64,000 bases of DNA from Dryomyza anilis (taxonomy: Eukaryota > Arthropoda > Insecta > Diptera > Dryomyzidae). How positions within the stretch are numbered: the first letter of the stretch is position 1; each line of letters opens with the position of its first letter. The DNA is taken from positions 40,428,044-40,492,043 of the forward strand of contig OX638131.1 in assembly GCA_951804985.1 (NCBI GenBank), read 5' to 3'. A program made the translations under genes and the position numbers. This document shows positions 24,240 through 35,908 of this stretch, piece by piece. The notes below the pieces were generated by a model that saw nothing but the letters and a program-made list of their open reading frames with translations, did no database searches and was not told where the DNA came from.

Positions 24240-25400
24240 CAAAAAATTGGGAATTTATAGCAATTTTATTAAAAAAAAGAATTTAACCTTGAAAATATGC
24301 GATTAATACCCTTCATTCTAATATTTATACTATATAAACATACGAAATTTTACTGCATTAATACAAATAATTTGTTACCAAAATAATCAAAATCGGTTAC
24401 TCCGTTTATGTTTTATTACGTTTTTCCTCAATGGACTAAATACAAGAAAATGCGATTTTACTACAGTTGTTATTCTAGTATTATGCAATGAACTTGATAT
24501 ATGCAAAATTTCACTTCCGCTTGTCCGGTTCTTTTAAACATAGTAAGATACTATCAATATCTAACTAAATACAAAAATTTACTCATTTATCTAACGAAAT
24601 ACAAAAGTTACAGATAAATATGTGTCAAAAATTTACATTTTCAAAAAAATGAAATGTACCACACCCTGAATTCCAACTCCGTCTATTTTTTGAGTAGTGT
24701 AAGCTACATCCATAAACTAATTTAATCCAAAATTTTAACTGTTTTATCTCTTTAAAGAAAGGGTACACGAACTATTATTCATGGTAGCCTCACTATTTTT
24801 CATGGTTAACAATTATAACAATTTCTAGTCGGTTCGATTTACCACGTTTTTCGGTCACTGCAATTTTAACCGTCTTTTTCGGTTTGATTTACCTACCTTT
24901 TTCTTTGTGTGTATAACTAATAACTATATGAATCCAACATTTCATTAATTTATCTCTGTTGCCAATTCCAGAGTTATACATTAAACTTTACCATATGAAA
25001 CTGCCACTCCGCCTTTTCCAATTCCATCCATTTTTATAACTGGATTATAGGCTAACTAAGATCAAAGTTTCGGTGATTTATCACTTAAACTTCAAAAGTT
25101 ATTCGCTAATAAGTGCGAACATTATTTGAGTGATATACATAATAGTACCACGCCCTTTTCCGATTCCATCCATTTTTATACAATTACAAGATATAAACAT
25201 AGAGTAAATAAACCCAAAGTTTTATCAATTTATCTCTTAAAATACATAAGTTATAGACATATATAATATCATTGAACTTAGTTAGTAAAAAGTGCTACTC
25301 CCTCTTTTCCAACTCCGCTCATTTTTACAACAGCATGATACATCTATTAAATAACTGTATTCAAAAGTTTGTTCAATTATCTCTTGTACAACAAGAGTTA
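24240..25400. repeat. Degenerate tandem repeats of about 150 bases
   Basis: The phrase CCACGCCCTTTTCCGATTCC and its variants recur at about 24659, 25003, 25148 and 25300, each followed by an ATCCATTTTTATA-type phrase and an AT-rich stretch ending in a TTATCTC...AAGTTA phrase. This looks like the non-coding body of a dispersed element. No coding potential. Confidence 0.5.
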
Positions 25401-25435
25401 CAGATTTATGAGACGCAAAAGTACCTTTTTACCCA

Positions 25436-25535
25436 CTGTGCGGCGGGTTGAGAGCTTTTCTTAGGAAATGTTTTACTCGTAGGTTGACTGCCGAGAGGTA
25501 GTATCGTATAGAGAAATGTTTAACCAACTCATCCA
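25436..25535 (-). mobile_element. Fragment of SINE family A
   Basis: Reverse-strand, diverged piece of the SINE body: the GGCGGGTGAGAGCTTTTC-like and TACCTCTCGGCAGT-like landmarks are present, but the tRNA-like head and tail are lost. Confidence 0.65.
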
Positions 25536-25635
25536 AATCTTGATTAAACAGATTAATTAACCTGATTAATTGATTAATCAGAACCCTGATTTATCTGGTT
25601 AATCACAATTTTGATTAACTGAAAATTAAACAATT
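25536..25635. repeat. GATTAATTGATTAATCAG palindromic cluster, left
   Basis: Repeated GATTAAT/ATTAATC words. The same cluster occurs at 26872-27002, so the two bracket 1.24 kb that holds degenerate repeats and a mini-me copy. Confidence 0.45.
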
Positions 25636-25734
25636 TAATTCAACAACAATTCAATTTTTTCCAAATTAAATAAAGTGAAAATTTATATTTAAAATAATTA
25701 ATAAAACGAGTTGTTTACTTTTAAATATGCACCA

Positions 25735-26329
25735 TGTATTTTCTAGGTTCTCGAAATTCGACCACTGGCGAGCGTTCGTGTCAATTATTTAATCGCGGTT
25801 ACCAAACGGAACATAGGTCAGAAAGTAATTCAAAATTCCATAGACAAGGGAGTTAAGTACAAAACATTATATTTCGGTTACCACTAAACCTATTTTGGCA
25901 GTGACTTTTTCTGGCCTATAAAATAAGAAGTAGTTCCAAATTATATCGAGAGCATTGAGATCAAAAACTAAACATGGGTTGTAGTGGTCAAATATGTAAG
26001 AGAACATTTAGGGAAAAATGTTATATCTGGGTAAACACCGAACCGATTTCGAACAAAACTTAGTAAATATCGGGAACTTAATATACGTCACAAAGTAGTT
26101 CCAAGTTTCATCGACAGAGGTCGTTAAGGGAAAAACATGATATCTCTAAACCATATAACCAATCTACGCAAAAGTTGATTAATAGACATTTTCGGACACC
26201 TAACTTAACAAAGGATATTTCATGTCTTCTAAAATAGTTTTGAAATTGAATTTCTGTATAAAATTATAAATTTTTTTTTTTGGATATTTTGTTAAATTTT
26301 TAATAAAATGTTCATATAAAATTTTTAAA
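25735..26329. repeat. Degenerate repeats around ACAAAGTAGTTCCAAGTTTC
   Basis: AGGTCAGAAAGTAATTC, AATAAGAAGTAGTTCC and CGTCACAAAGTAGTTCC recur with GAGTTAAG/GTCGTTAAGGGAAAAACATG phrases at irregular distances of 110-175 bases. No frame is open. Interior of the sequence bracketed by the GATTAAT clusters. Confidence 0.4.
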
Positions 26330-26780
26330 GTTCAGTCACATGGGACGGACTTTATAGTCGGTCGGAAAGAAAAAAATGTGCGCGGATCACGCCCATTTTT
26401 GGAACACATATTTTTAGTTAAATTCTAACAATACGTTTAAAATTTTATTACTATATGAATACTTTTTAGTTATTTGTTCCCAAAAAGTTATATATAAGTG
26501 ACTTGTATAGGAGATGGGTGTGTCCTTTTGCCGATTTGGTTCATTTTCAAACTGAATTCCTACAAAAACATATTGTGACCAAATTTCTCAAGTTTCCTCG
26601 TATACGGACAGCAAGATAGACGGACGGACAGACAGACAGACGGACATGGCTAAACGGACTCTGGTAGTGATGCTGATCAAGAATATATATACTTGTCCAT
26701 ACCGGCCACGCTTCTTAAGGGGCGTTACAATATCTGCACAAACTTAATATACCCTGTACCCCATAGGTGTAGTGTATAAT
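26330..26780 (+). mobile_element. mini-me-like element, copy D, internally deleted
   Basis: Same subfamily as copy C but missing about 300 internal bases. It retains the CACATGGGACGGAC start, the GACAGACAGACGGACATGG tract and the core with ATATATATACTTGTCCATAC. Ends in AGTGTATAATAAAA. Confidence 0.7.
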
Positions 26781-26871
26781 AAAAGGAAATGTTTTAAATT
26801 TTCAATATTGTAATGTTTTTTTTTAATATTTCGTTACGCAGAAGGTTTATATTTAGAAATTTTGATTTATC

Positions 26872-27002
26872 AAAATGCTGAATATAAGTTTGATTTATCA
26901 GAATCCTGATTAATTGATTAATCAGTTTTCTGATTAGTAAGAAATTAATTAATCAAACAATTTGATTTATCGATTAATCGCATAGTCATAATCAAACATA
27001 AT
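26872..27002. repeat. GATTAATTGATTAATCAG palindromic cluster, right
   Basis: Second copy of the cluster, ending immediately at the TA target of the mariner MITE. The pair may be the termini of a larger old element. Confidence 0.45.
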
Positions 27003-27004
27003 TA

Positions 27005-27345
27005 CAGGGTCTTTCAACAGGGACGCTACAAAAGTATAGCGACAGGGACAGCAAACGACGCCATATTTCTTACCACTCTTTTGACATTTCTCTTCAGTAA
27101 GGTTTGCCATTTCACGATGGAAAAATATACGAATTCGAATTTCGGTAGTAAATTTTAATAATTTCGACTCGTTGTTGGCTCGTATATATTTCCATTATAA
27201 AATGGCAAACCTAACTGAAGAGAAATGTCAAAAGAGCGACAAGAAATATGGCGTCGTTTGCTGTCCCTGACGCTCTACTTTTGTAGCGTCCCTGTTGAAA
27301 AACCCTTGAAAAAAACTTTTGTAGCGCTCTTATTGAAAAACCCTT
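27005..27345. mobile_element. Palindromic MITE derived from the DD41D mariner (copy 1)
   Basis: A 341-base element between TA duplications (27003-27004, 27346-27347). Two arms, about 27005-27125 and 27185-27308, are inverted copies of the right terminus of the transposon at 57.1-58.4 kb (shared landmarks AGCAAACGACGCCATAT and TTGACATTTCTCTTCAGTAA). The arms are followed by a short block (27309-27345) matching the left end of the same transposon. No coding capacity. Confidence 0.88.
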
Positions 27346-27347
27346 TA

Positions 27348-29339
27348 CCTACCATTAACTAGTCAATGAACTTTTTTGCATTTTAATTTTAAAAAATGTC
27401 GGTTGCATCAAATAAGTTACCAATAAACGATTTTGCTTAATTGACATGGTCAACGTTTTTAAGGTATTTTACTTTTTTCACAGTATATTTATAAATCTTT
27501 TTAAGTCACAACATAACTTGAATATCCCGTATTTAATTATTTCAGTAAAATTGCACCTTAATAGAGATTCAACGAAAATGAGGGTTTCAAATTTTTGACT
27601 CTTTGTGCACCTTGATTTAACATCCATCCCAGTGTACAAACTCTACAAAATTTGAGAAGCAGCTAATATTTTATGTAGATCCGCATGTGTTACGGCAACA
27701 TGCAACTAACAATTGTGCGTATCGAACATCGAACACGTTGGAGCCAAGAGCCATAAAAGCAAAACACAAAATTGAATGGAAAAATTGTTTACGAGCGTTA
27801 TAAGCAAACGGAATTCAAATTTGTTCAAAAGTTACTTTTTTAAAATTATTTTTTTAAATGAGCCTTATTTTAAAAACTAGAGCCAAGTTGACAGAACTGA
27901 TACCATTTTCGGATTCAGCACAATATTTGCTGTAAGTTTTACTGCACCATGTCAAAATTTGTGAGCAGTGTTATCAAGTACATCATTCCAAACGACAACA
28001 AGAATGAGAAAACAAGTGCAAAATTCAAATAGTGAAAAAGAGTAAAAAATCTAATAAATAACATAATATAAAAATTAAAATAAAAAATCATAAAATAATA
28101 ATAAAAAAAATTACTAAAATTAAAAGCAAATAAAAGTAAATGAATTAAAAATTTAAAGTATTTGATTTAGCGAATGTGTTTCAATTAAAAATATTAAAAT
28201 TTAATTATTTAAATATTTACTTAAATTAAGCTCAGTGTAGAGCTATATAATTTTATACGTTATGTAAAATTTGCCTGCATGCTTTCTTGCGGCAACCAAC
28301 TAAATTGTCCTTCGGAATTATTCGGTTGCGGCAACAACTTATAAAGTATTGGGAACAACCTCCTACTCACCAAGATGGTTTTTATTTTGTATATATCTAT
28401 TTCGCAATATTACTTAATTAATGAAATTCCTATTGTTATCGACTTGTGAACATTTTTGACGTTTCTTTATTTCTGTATGTATCCAATATTAGTTAGAGTA
28501 TCTGCGAACCGAATTGATGAAAGACATGAGATTTGCGTTTGTCACTTACTTTCTTGATACAACAACGTACTCAGTTGCCGTAACAAATGTACGAAGATCA
28601 ATTTAGGCAGAATGAAAAATGAAATCATGAGGTTACGGCAACCAAATGTGCAGTTGCGCGAACCAACATTTTATTTTAATGGAATAATGTTACAACAAAT
28701 TTATTACGTTTGCAGCAATGAACGTTGGTTCGATGAACCTAATGCCAAAAGAGGATTTTTCTGTGTGTGGTATTTTACTTGTGTTGTAGCAACTGAAAAT
28801 ATCCCTTTTTACCATATTTTTTTTAAACGGCAACACTGAAACGAAGGTCGTCGCTCGTTGTTCGATGTGGGAGTTAGATGCGAGAGTAGAGAGAAAAATA
28901 TAACGATAATTCAAAATTGAACAAACATTTGCTGAATTTACTGAATTCAGCGTTATTTTTCAGAATTATATTAAAACATATTTAAAAAAAATAGTATCAC
29001 TCGTTTATCATTCTAAATGATAAAAAATAATTAAAAACTAGTCAATAATAAATAATTTGCGGTATTTGGGATTCCAACCCTAAAGCATTTTGACATTCTC
29101 GAGACTATCGGTATTAGAAAACCCGGTATCATGGGATTAGTCCAGAATTATTAAAATTTGTATTACAGATAACAAGAAAAGCAGTGTTAATATATATTTA
29201 TCATCAAGGTCTTTTTTATTGGAAATCGTGGATTATCATTTTTAGATTTTCGGAACTGATTTTCTCCGGGATCCCGAAATTTCCGGATCTAATTAAAATA
29301 AAATAAAAATATCCTCAAGCAACCAACAATATTAAGCAT
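27348..29339. other. AT-rich upstream region of the gene, no feature supported
   Basis: Mostly unique. The words CGGCAACC and GTTGCGG recur at 28290, 28331 and 28630, and ACCAACATT at 28661 has an inverted partner AACGTTGGT at 28721, which may mark a decayed element. No coding frame. Confidence 0.35.
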
Positions 29340-30897
29340 GTTCCAACCGAATAAGAAGAAGAGGCGGAGGAGGAGTAACAAAAACAAAACATAACACAAC
29401 ACAACACAACCCAACAAAACACCACAAAACAACGCTGAGCAGCGCAGCAAAAGAAGACGTTGACGGCGACGACGAGGTCGACTGTCGAAGAGTAAGAAGA
29501 ATAAGAAAAAGAGCAGACTCGAATTTGGTCGTGTGCCCGAACGCAGTGCCGACAACAATCAGTCGAGATGCGAGCGCGTATAGTGATGAACGTACGTACG
29601 CTCACGTGATAAAAACGTAAAGTGGACTTAAATAAAAAGACGTAACGCAGTAGTGAACCATCGTAAACGGACGGAACAGGCGCAGCTCACGACTCGCGAC
29701 AACATCAAATTGACTGCTGCTGCATCGTCGTTTCGTATACGATACGCAAGAAGGAGACTCGCGCACGAGGCGGCTCTGGCTCCTGCACACAGCCGAAGGA
29801 AGGAAATCAGTGTTTGGCAGCTGAACGCGCCAATCATTTGGTTGCCGCAACTCATGGACGGCGGTTCAATGCACGGCATGCGTTCAAAGTGCGCCGCAAC
29901 AGCCTCAGATTAACAACGATTGATCTCGTCGAGCGGCTCGCAACGACGACATACGAATGGCCAACGAGAGATAGATCGGCCAAAGGAACGGAACGGGTTC
30001 TAAGTGCGCGTTTGTCGGCGATATTTTTTTGCGGCACGTTTCAAAGCCACCGAGTCGAGTCGGCACAAAAAGAGTTCAAAAAGCAAGAAGCGGTTGTTTA
30101 TGTTTTTGGCCAAGTGAACGCGGTGTCGAGACGTGCGCCAAAGCGAATTTTTGAAGTGAAAAAAAGGTTAAATTCATGAATTAAGAAAAACGAGAAACAA
30201 AAAAACAAAAATTGAAAAAATAAACAAAAAGTGAAGAGTAAAAAATATATAATTATTAAATATTTAAAACAACGATAAAAAAAACAAAAAGTGAAATATT
30301 AAAAAATAAAAATAAAAACTGCAATTTAAATACAAAACCCAAAATTAGTAACTGAAACAGCCGCCAAACTCAAAGTATTATTTTATTAAGCAACCCAACA
30401 TTTTCGAAACATAATCAAAATTTACACAAATATAAAAATTAAATAATAATAATAAAAATTAATCTCAAGCAACCATTTTACATAGAAGTAGATTTTAAGA
30501 TTTAAAAATAAATTACATCGTAGTGTTTTTAATTAAGATTTTTAATCCACTCTCCGCATCATACTCGTAGCATTTTTTACATTAAAAAATACATAATTCA
30601 AATCATCCACTCTAGTTGTAGTAAAATTATTTACTTAAAATTAATTCAAATACTTAGAAAATACGTTACACTTAAAACACAACAAACACAAAAAAAACCC
30701 CGTCACATTGAAACGCAACGCAACCGTCTGTTAAAATTCATTCATTCAATCGCATCGCAACCGCAACAACAGAATTAAACGCCAAAAAATAGTCTTAGAA
30801 AAGTAGTAGAAATTATCACAGCTTCAACCACATCAACAGCAACATCAGCAGCAGCAACTGTAAAATCATCAAACACAAAAAAGTAAATCTCAGCAAC
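29340..30897 (+). promoter_or_regulatory. Candidate promoter and long 5' leader of the Gly-rich secreted protein gene
   Basis: Base composition rises sharply from about 29.44 to 30.17 kb compared with the AT-rich surroundings, then becomes A-rich up to the ATG at 30898. A fly initiator match TCAGTC lies at 29559-29564. With its A (29561) as +1, a DPE-like GAACGT falls at +28 to +33 (29588-29593), one mismatch from the usual consensus. No TATA box is placed properly, as is common for Inr/DPE promoters. If this start is right, the leader is about 1.34 kb and carries several upstream ATGs, which would favour regulated translation. Frames on both strands across 29.3-30.2 kb are low-complexity (Arg/Ser/Ala) and several begin with non-ATG codons, so I do not call them genes. 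Inference from motif and composition only. Confidence 0.45.
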
Positions 30898-31494
30898 ATG
30901 CAGCTCTTTTGGATCCTTGCGTGCGCCAGTCTCCAGTTGCATCACAGCAACTGCGAAGATCTGTCGACACTTGGCAGCAGTGGCAGCGGCAGCAACATTG
31001 GCAACATTGGCAACAATGGCCACCACAACAATGGCAACATCAATCACAACAACTACAACAGCAACATCAACAACAACATGGGCAGCAACAGCACATTGCT
31101 GAGCACCATCATGGGTGGCAGCAACAATGGCGCTGCTGCCGCAATTGGGCTAAACAGCGGCTCCACTGGCAGCATCTCAGCGGCTTCGGGCAGTTCCATC
31201 GACAGCAGTGGCGGCGGCTTGGGAGTCGGCGGTGGCGCGCGCGTGGGTTTGACGGGCACCGCGCATGGCGTTCACGGCATGCATGGCGGCGTTGGCCACA
31301 CCGGTGTGCACTCGGGTCACAGCGGTGGCCACGCATTGGCCGGTTTAGCCGGCTTGGGCATCATCGTGCCCGGTAGTAACAGCTACGGAGGCTTGGGAAT
31401 AGGCGGTGGAGGCGGCAACGTGGGTGGTATTGGGGGCGGTACTGGAATTATAAATGGCGGCGGTGTCGGCGTCGGTGGACAAAGTAATTTCTAG
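30898..31494 (+). CDS. Secreted Gly/Ser/Asn/His-rich protein, or first coding exon of a longer secreted or membrane protein
   Basis: The 198-codon frame begins at ATG 30898 in a good insect context (CAACATG). Residues 1-19 look like a signal peptide: a short N-terminus, a hydrophobic core FWILACASLQL, and likely cleavage near Cys19. The rest is low complexity: Gly/Ser/Asn-rich with runs of Asn about residues 33-60, a possible N-glycosylation site NST at 64-66, Gly/Ser-rich about 70-115, and Gly/His-rich about 122-150. No folded domain is recognisable. The frame ends TAG-TGA, but the same bases form a strong donor-like A|GTGAGTATT at 31494, so the exon may instead end at 31493 in phase 2 with later exons outside the window. 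Alternatively AATAAA at 31579-31584 would suit an intronless gene. I lean slightly to the first-exon model. The third-base GC content is far above that of the flanks, which supports real coding. Family not recognised. Confidence 0.65.
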   Translation: MQLFWILACASLQLHHSNCEDLSTLGSSGSGSNIGNIGNNGHHNNGNINHNNYNSNINNNMGSNSTLLSTIMGGSNNGAAAAIGLNSGSTGSISAASGSSIDSSGGGLGVGGGARVGLTGTAHGVHGMHGGVGHTGVHSGHSGGHALAGLAGLGIIVPGSNSYGGLGIGGGGGNVGGIGGGTGIINGGGVGVGGQSNF

Positions 31495-31502
31495 TGAGTA
31501 TT
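31494..31502 (+). other. Candidate 5' splice site overlapping the stop codon
   Basis: GTGAGTATT at 31494-31502 matches the donor consensus GTRAGT exactly at its first six bases; only the last exon base is A rather than G. Use of this site would remove the in-frame TAG and continue the protein into an exon not seen here. Confidence 0.4.
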
Positions 31503-33976
31503 AACATTTTATATAAAAAGACATTTACCGGTAAAAAAAAAAAACAAAATTTATACGCGGATCAATATATGATATTCCAATAAATTTCGATTAAGATCTT
31601 ATTTTAAGACATTGCCCTTAACAAAATTAATGACAGGGTCATTGTGGTTTAAAAACCGTTTTTCGGATGATTTTAACCGAAATATTTATGAAAAGTACTA
31701 TATTTTGTATATGGGATGCCTAATTTTTTTGGATTATTGAATAAAATGTAAATGGTGGTTCGAAACATTTTCAAAAAACATATATTTCATATTTTTTACC
31801 AATTCGAATTTTCTCGCAAATTTGTTGCATATCCGATTGTGAATACTTTAGCAAGTATTTGAACATAAACCCGATGAAATTTGTGTGGATCTGACCAATG
31901 TTTTGATCAGTCAAATGCAAAAATTAAAAAATTTAAGGTGTTATATTATTTATCACATTACCTTCCATTACTTAATAAACTTAGCCCACTTTGTTAATGT
32001 TATTACATTTTAAATTCTGTATATCAAAATTTATTTCCTGTCATATTTTGGTGCAGATGGATCGATCCTATAAAGCATAAATCATACAAATGGACTAATA
32101 AACTTAGCTAGTTTTTACTTGAAAATTTTGTAGAGCCAAACACTATTTTGAAGGTAATAAATTAATTTAAATAGGACCTTGTCATGACAAAGAAGGTAGG
32201 TTTGGGAGACAAAAAGGGGGGTATGTAATATGAACAGTTAGTAGCAAAAGATTAAAAGTATTTTTTTGAAAAATTCAAGTGCTACATAATGAACGACGAA
32301 ACGTACGTCTTACCCGACTTTTCGCAACTTCCTTGTCAGGAATATTATACTTCAGGGTCATAAGAAAATGTAAGATAAAGAAGCAAACGAAAATTCGTAG
32401 ACAATTCCTTGTTTTGCTACAAATCTGTAGTTGTTACAAAAGAAGTAAGTGTTTCATCATCACGGGCGCAATAAACTCCGATATTTACTTTAAAGAATTC
32501 TTGGGTAGGAGATTTCTGCCATTCTGGTATAAACATGAAGTGTCCACATTCATTTGGTCTAACCTAGTCTTCTGATAACCTTCTCCACTAAAGTGACCTT
32601 GTCCTCTTCAAGTGATACACAAGCACACCCAAAAAACAATTTACCTATTTCAAGTAAATATGGGATTGATTCAGCTCCATAGAATATATTTCTTTAAATC
32701 AATCCCAGTTTTCTTGTAATTAATGAAATTTTTCTTCAAATCAACGATTTTTTATTCTTCAAATAAAAGAAATTTGTGTTAACATGAAGAAATAATTTTC
32801 TATGGAGCCATTTTACTTCAATCAGGTAAATATTTTTGTCAGTGCAAATCTACCAAATTGTCCAGAACTTAGGCCAATACAAAGGTACTGGGAATTGGTC
32901 AAAAATAAAATATAGATAACAAAGAAGGTCACCAATGACATTTAATATTTCAGTGAAAATGGGTCCCGGAAGAATTCCTAATCTACCGAAAAGGTATTAA
33001 CAAAGGGGGTACCAGAAAAATAAAAAATACCTATGCATACCTATACATTAAAAATAATACCTATACAAAATTTGTCAAAAAAAAAACATTTTTGAATTCT
33101 ATATATCAGTGCAAAATTTGGAATTGGAACAAAAGCTGAAACATGACCATGATGATAAAAATGTTTATAAAAATAATATAAAAAGTATTAAAAATTGATA
33201 TTAAGCATGTAAGCTTTAAAATATGTTTTACAGCATTTACATAAATTTCCAGATTTGTGAAAGAAATATATTAACAACTGAAAAAAAAGCATAAGTCTTG
33301 AAATGAGTAGGTTCCAAAAATATTTAGAAACATTTTGAAACAAATTTAAAATTCAATTATACTCATAAAATTTATGACTGCAATTATATTATGTTTTTTG
33401 AAAACAATTTTGTTATCAGCGTGTACATGAAAAACTAAACCTACAGAACTTTTCAAAAGTATGTTCAAAATAGTTCATTTGATCACATCGTGCAGTAAAT
33501 AATAAAAAAATTTAAATTTTTTTTCTTTTTATATAAAATTCTCCAAAATTATTTAAAGAACGTGTTAAAATTTTATTTAACTTCGAGTTTTGATTAATTT
33601 ATTTATTAATTTCTTTTATTTTTGGAAATATATAAAATATTGTAGTTAAAAAAGCAGTTAAAAGCACTAAAAAAAATAATGTAATTGTTATTTATGCGAA
33701 GACTACATTTCATCATATTAATGAACAGTTGTACATCATATTGAAGATTCATCAAACCATATTTATTTAAATATCGTAAATCTTATAAGAATTATAAATA
33801 CATAAATGTGTAAATGTAGAGACATTTTTGTTTTAAATTTGATGTTTAAAAAAATTATTAAAAATGAAGAACATTCATAAAATACGATTTTAATTCAATA
33901 AATGAAAACATCGATATGATGAATTCTGGTTGATGATGAAATTTTGTTTTTGTGTCTTTTTCGGTGAACTGAAATA
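31503..33976. other. Downstream or intronic AT-rich DNA
   Basis: AATAAA at 31579-31584 is a possible poly(A) signal for an intronless model of the gene. Bases 31800-31940 resemble the arms of the 7.3-8.9 kb element. A frame at 32279-32575 begins with a non-ATG codon and is not called. The rest is featureless apart from the MITE candidate at 32.6 kb. Confidence 0.4.
32624..32844. mobile_element. Candidate MITE with inverted subterminal repeats
   Basis: CACACCCAAAAAACAATTTACC at one side and GGTAAATATTTTTGTCAGTG at the other are imperfect inverted ends; inside, CTCCATAGAA and TTCTATGGAG are exact inverted partners. About 220 bases, AT-rich, non-coding. No firm target duplication. Confidence 0.5.
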
Positions 33977-34316
33977 AAGGGTTTTTCAACAGGGACGCTT
34001 TAGAAGTAGAGCGACAGGGACAGCAAACGACGCCATATTACTTGCCGTTCTTTTGACATTTCTCTTCAGTAAGGTTTGCCATTTCATGATGGAAAGATAA
34101 ACGAATTCGAATTTCGGTAGTAAATTTTAATAATTTCGACTCGTTGTTGGCTCGTATATCTTTCCATCATGAAATGGCAAACCTTACTGAAGAGAAATGT
34201 CAAAAGAACGGCAAAAAATATGACGTCGTTTGCTGTCCCTGTCGCTCTACTTTTGTAGCGTCCCTGTTGAAAAACTCTTGAAAAAACTTTTGTAGCGCTC
34301 TTATTGAAAAACCCTT
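33977..34316. mobile_element. Palindromic MITE derived from the DD41D mariner (copy 2)
   Basis: 340 bases with TA duplications at 33975-33976 and 34317-34318. It has the same architecture as the copy at 27.0 kb: two inverted copies of the parent right end plus a left-end block with GCGCTCTTATTGAAAAACCC. Because both MITEs share this unusual layout, they descend from one founder that was then amplified by a parent transposase. Confidence 0.88.
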
Positions 34317-35092
34317 TATATAGTAAATGAAACAACAACTAAGATCTACTTATGGTTTAAAACTTTCTTATGTTGGTTTAATTATTTAATTATTTTTCTA
34401 CGTTTAATTTTAAGTATTTGTCTTGTTTACTCCGTAATCAGTTTTCAATTTTTAAATCCAAAATTCACTAATTGAGAGAATTAAAATCAATGCATAAAAT
34501 TTTGTGTTTAAAAATTATAGAATTTTCAATTAATTTTTTTTTGTAAAATCGCTTTAAAACGGAAACCTTTTTATTTAATTTGTATAATGGATTGTTTGAC
34601 ATGGTTAATGAAATTTTTAATTTTGGAAAGTTTCTGCGTCGCAATTACAATGTAAGTAAAACAAATATGAGACAAAATGACACAGTGAAAATAAATCTCA
34701 AAAATCGTCTTAACAATTGGATGTATTTTCAAATGTCAATAATGAATCTATTCGTAACATATTCGCATATAACATAGATGGTAAACCAATGAGTTAATTT
34801 TGAAATATCATAAATTAAAAGACGAGATTCTCCAAAGAAATATTTTATTGAATAACAGGAAATTCAGGAAATTTTAAGATTTTGATACATTTTTTATGTT
34901 CAAATTTGTATCAAGTTTTGAACATTGTCATGCAGAATATAAATAAATAATTTTAAAATTTTCATTCATCAAAATTTAGCACAGAAGAGTTTTTTAAAAC
35001 ATTTTTATTATGTTGTTTTCTTGTCTGTCTGTTCGGTACATATTTTGTAATTGATTTTAAACTACCTTCGCGATGAGCTACAGACTTGAAAT

Positions 35093-35490
35093 TATACCCT
35101 AAACCTATGAGGTACAGGGTATATTTAGTTTGTGCAGATATTGTAACGCCCCTTAGGAGGCGTGTCCGGTATGGAAAAGTATATATATTCTTAATCAGCA
35201 TAACTACCCGAGTCCGTTTAGCCATGTCCGTCTGTCTGTCCGTCTGTCTGTCTTGCTGTCTGACCGGATACAGAATAACAGAATACTTGTCAGAATGCGA
35301 TGAAATTTTGTTTCAATATGTTTTAGCCAAAAAATGATTCTGAGTTTGAAAATGAACCAAATCGGTAAACGGACACGCCCACCTCCCATACAAGTCACTT
35401 ATATATAACTTTTTGGGAACCAATAACTCGAAAAGTATTAGATATTCTTAGATATTCTAATATTAGACCTTTCAAATTCTGTCAGACGAA
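35093..35490 (-). mobile_element. mini-me-like element, copy E, 5'-truncated
   Basis: Reverse-strand copy with the conserved end (TATACCCTAAACCTATGAGG), core (GGAAAAGTATATATATTC) and a GTCTGTCTGTC tract at about 35230-35260. It is cut off after the GGTAAACGGACACGCCC region. Confidence 0.7.
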
Positions 35491-35539
35491 AATCGAATTG
35501 ACACAAAAAAATAAGAAAAAATAAAAAATATGAAAAAAA

Positions 35540-35625
35540 AAATTGTTTTAATATAAAACGTATTGGATCCTTAAAGCTCACGTTAAAACGTTTTATATTA
35601 AAAAATATTTTTATTATTTAATATT
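35540..35625. repeat. Palindromic repeat with TTTTAATATAAAACG arms, copy 2
   Basis: TTTTAATATAAAACGTATTG, then GGATCCTTAAAGCTCACG, then AAACGTTTTATATTAAAA. Shorter relative of the repeat at 16.56 kb with the same arm sequence and the same GGATCC. Confidence 0.52.
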
Positions 35626-35656
35626 TTTAAAATATGATTTTTCATATACATCTGTA

Positions 35657-35908
35657 TATACACCTGAGAAGAAGTAAAAGTCACCAAATACATTTTTACA
35701 AAATTTTATTTTTAAAATTTATTGATTAAAGTTAAAAAAAATAGTTGATGACTTTGAAAAATTGAAAGACCATTCAAAAGATTGAAATGTTCTAATCATT
35801 AATGCCACAGTTCTTCTTATCGATTAGACACGGTCAGCTATAAAAGGTTAACGTATTCTTCAAATTATTCAAATGTAGACGGTGATTTTTACTTCTACAA
35901 CGACGATA
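35657..35908. mobile_element. MITE with TATCGTCGTTGTAGAACG ends, copy 3 (diverged)
   Basis: The right end CTTCTACAACGACGATA is well kept. The left end has decayed, but the adjoining AAAAGTCACCAAATACATTTT matches the family. Confidence 0.62.

Noticed and set aside
29814..30179. 121-codon frame in the leader
   Set aside because: Starts with TTG, not ATG; basic, low-complexity peptide with no domain. Probably untranslated leader.
30909..31376. 155-codon Gln/Trp/His-rich frame in the second plus frame
   Set aside because: A shadow of the Gly-rich coding frame: GGC/AAC/CAC triplets read out of phase as Gln/Arg codons. No signal peptide.
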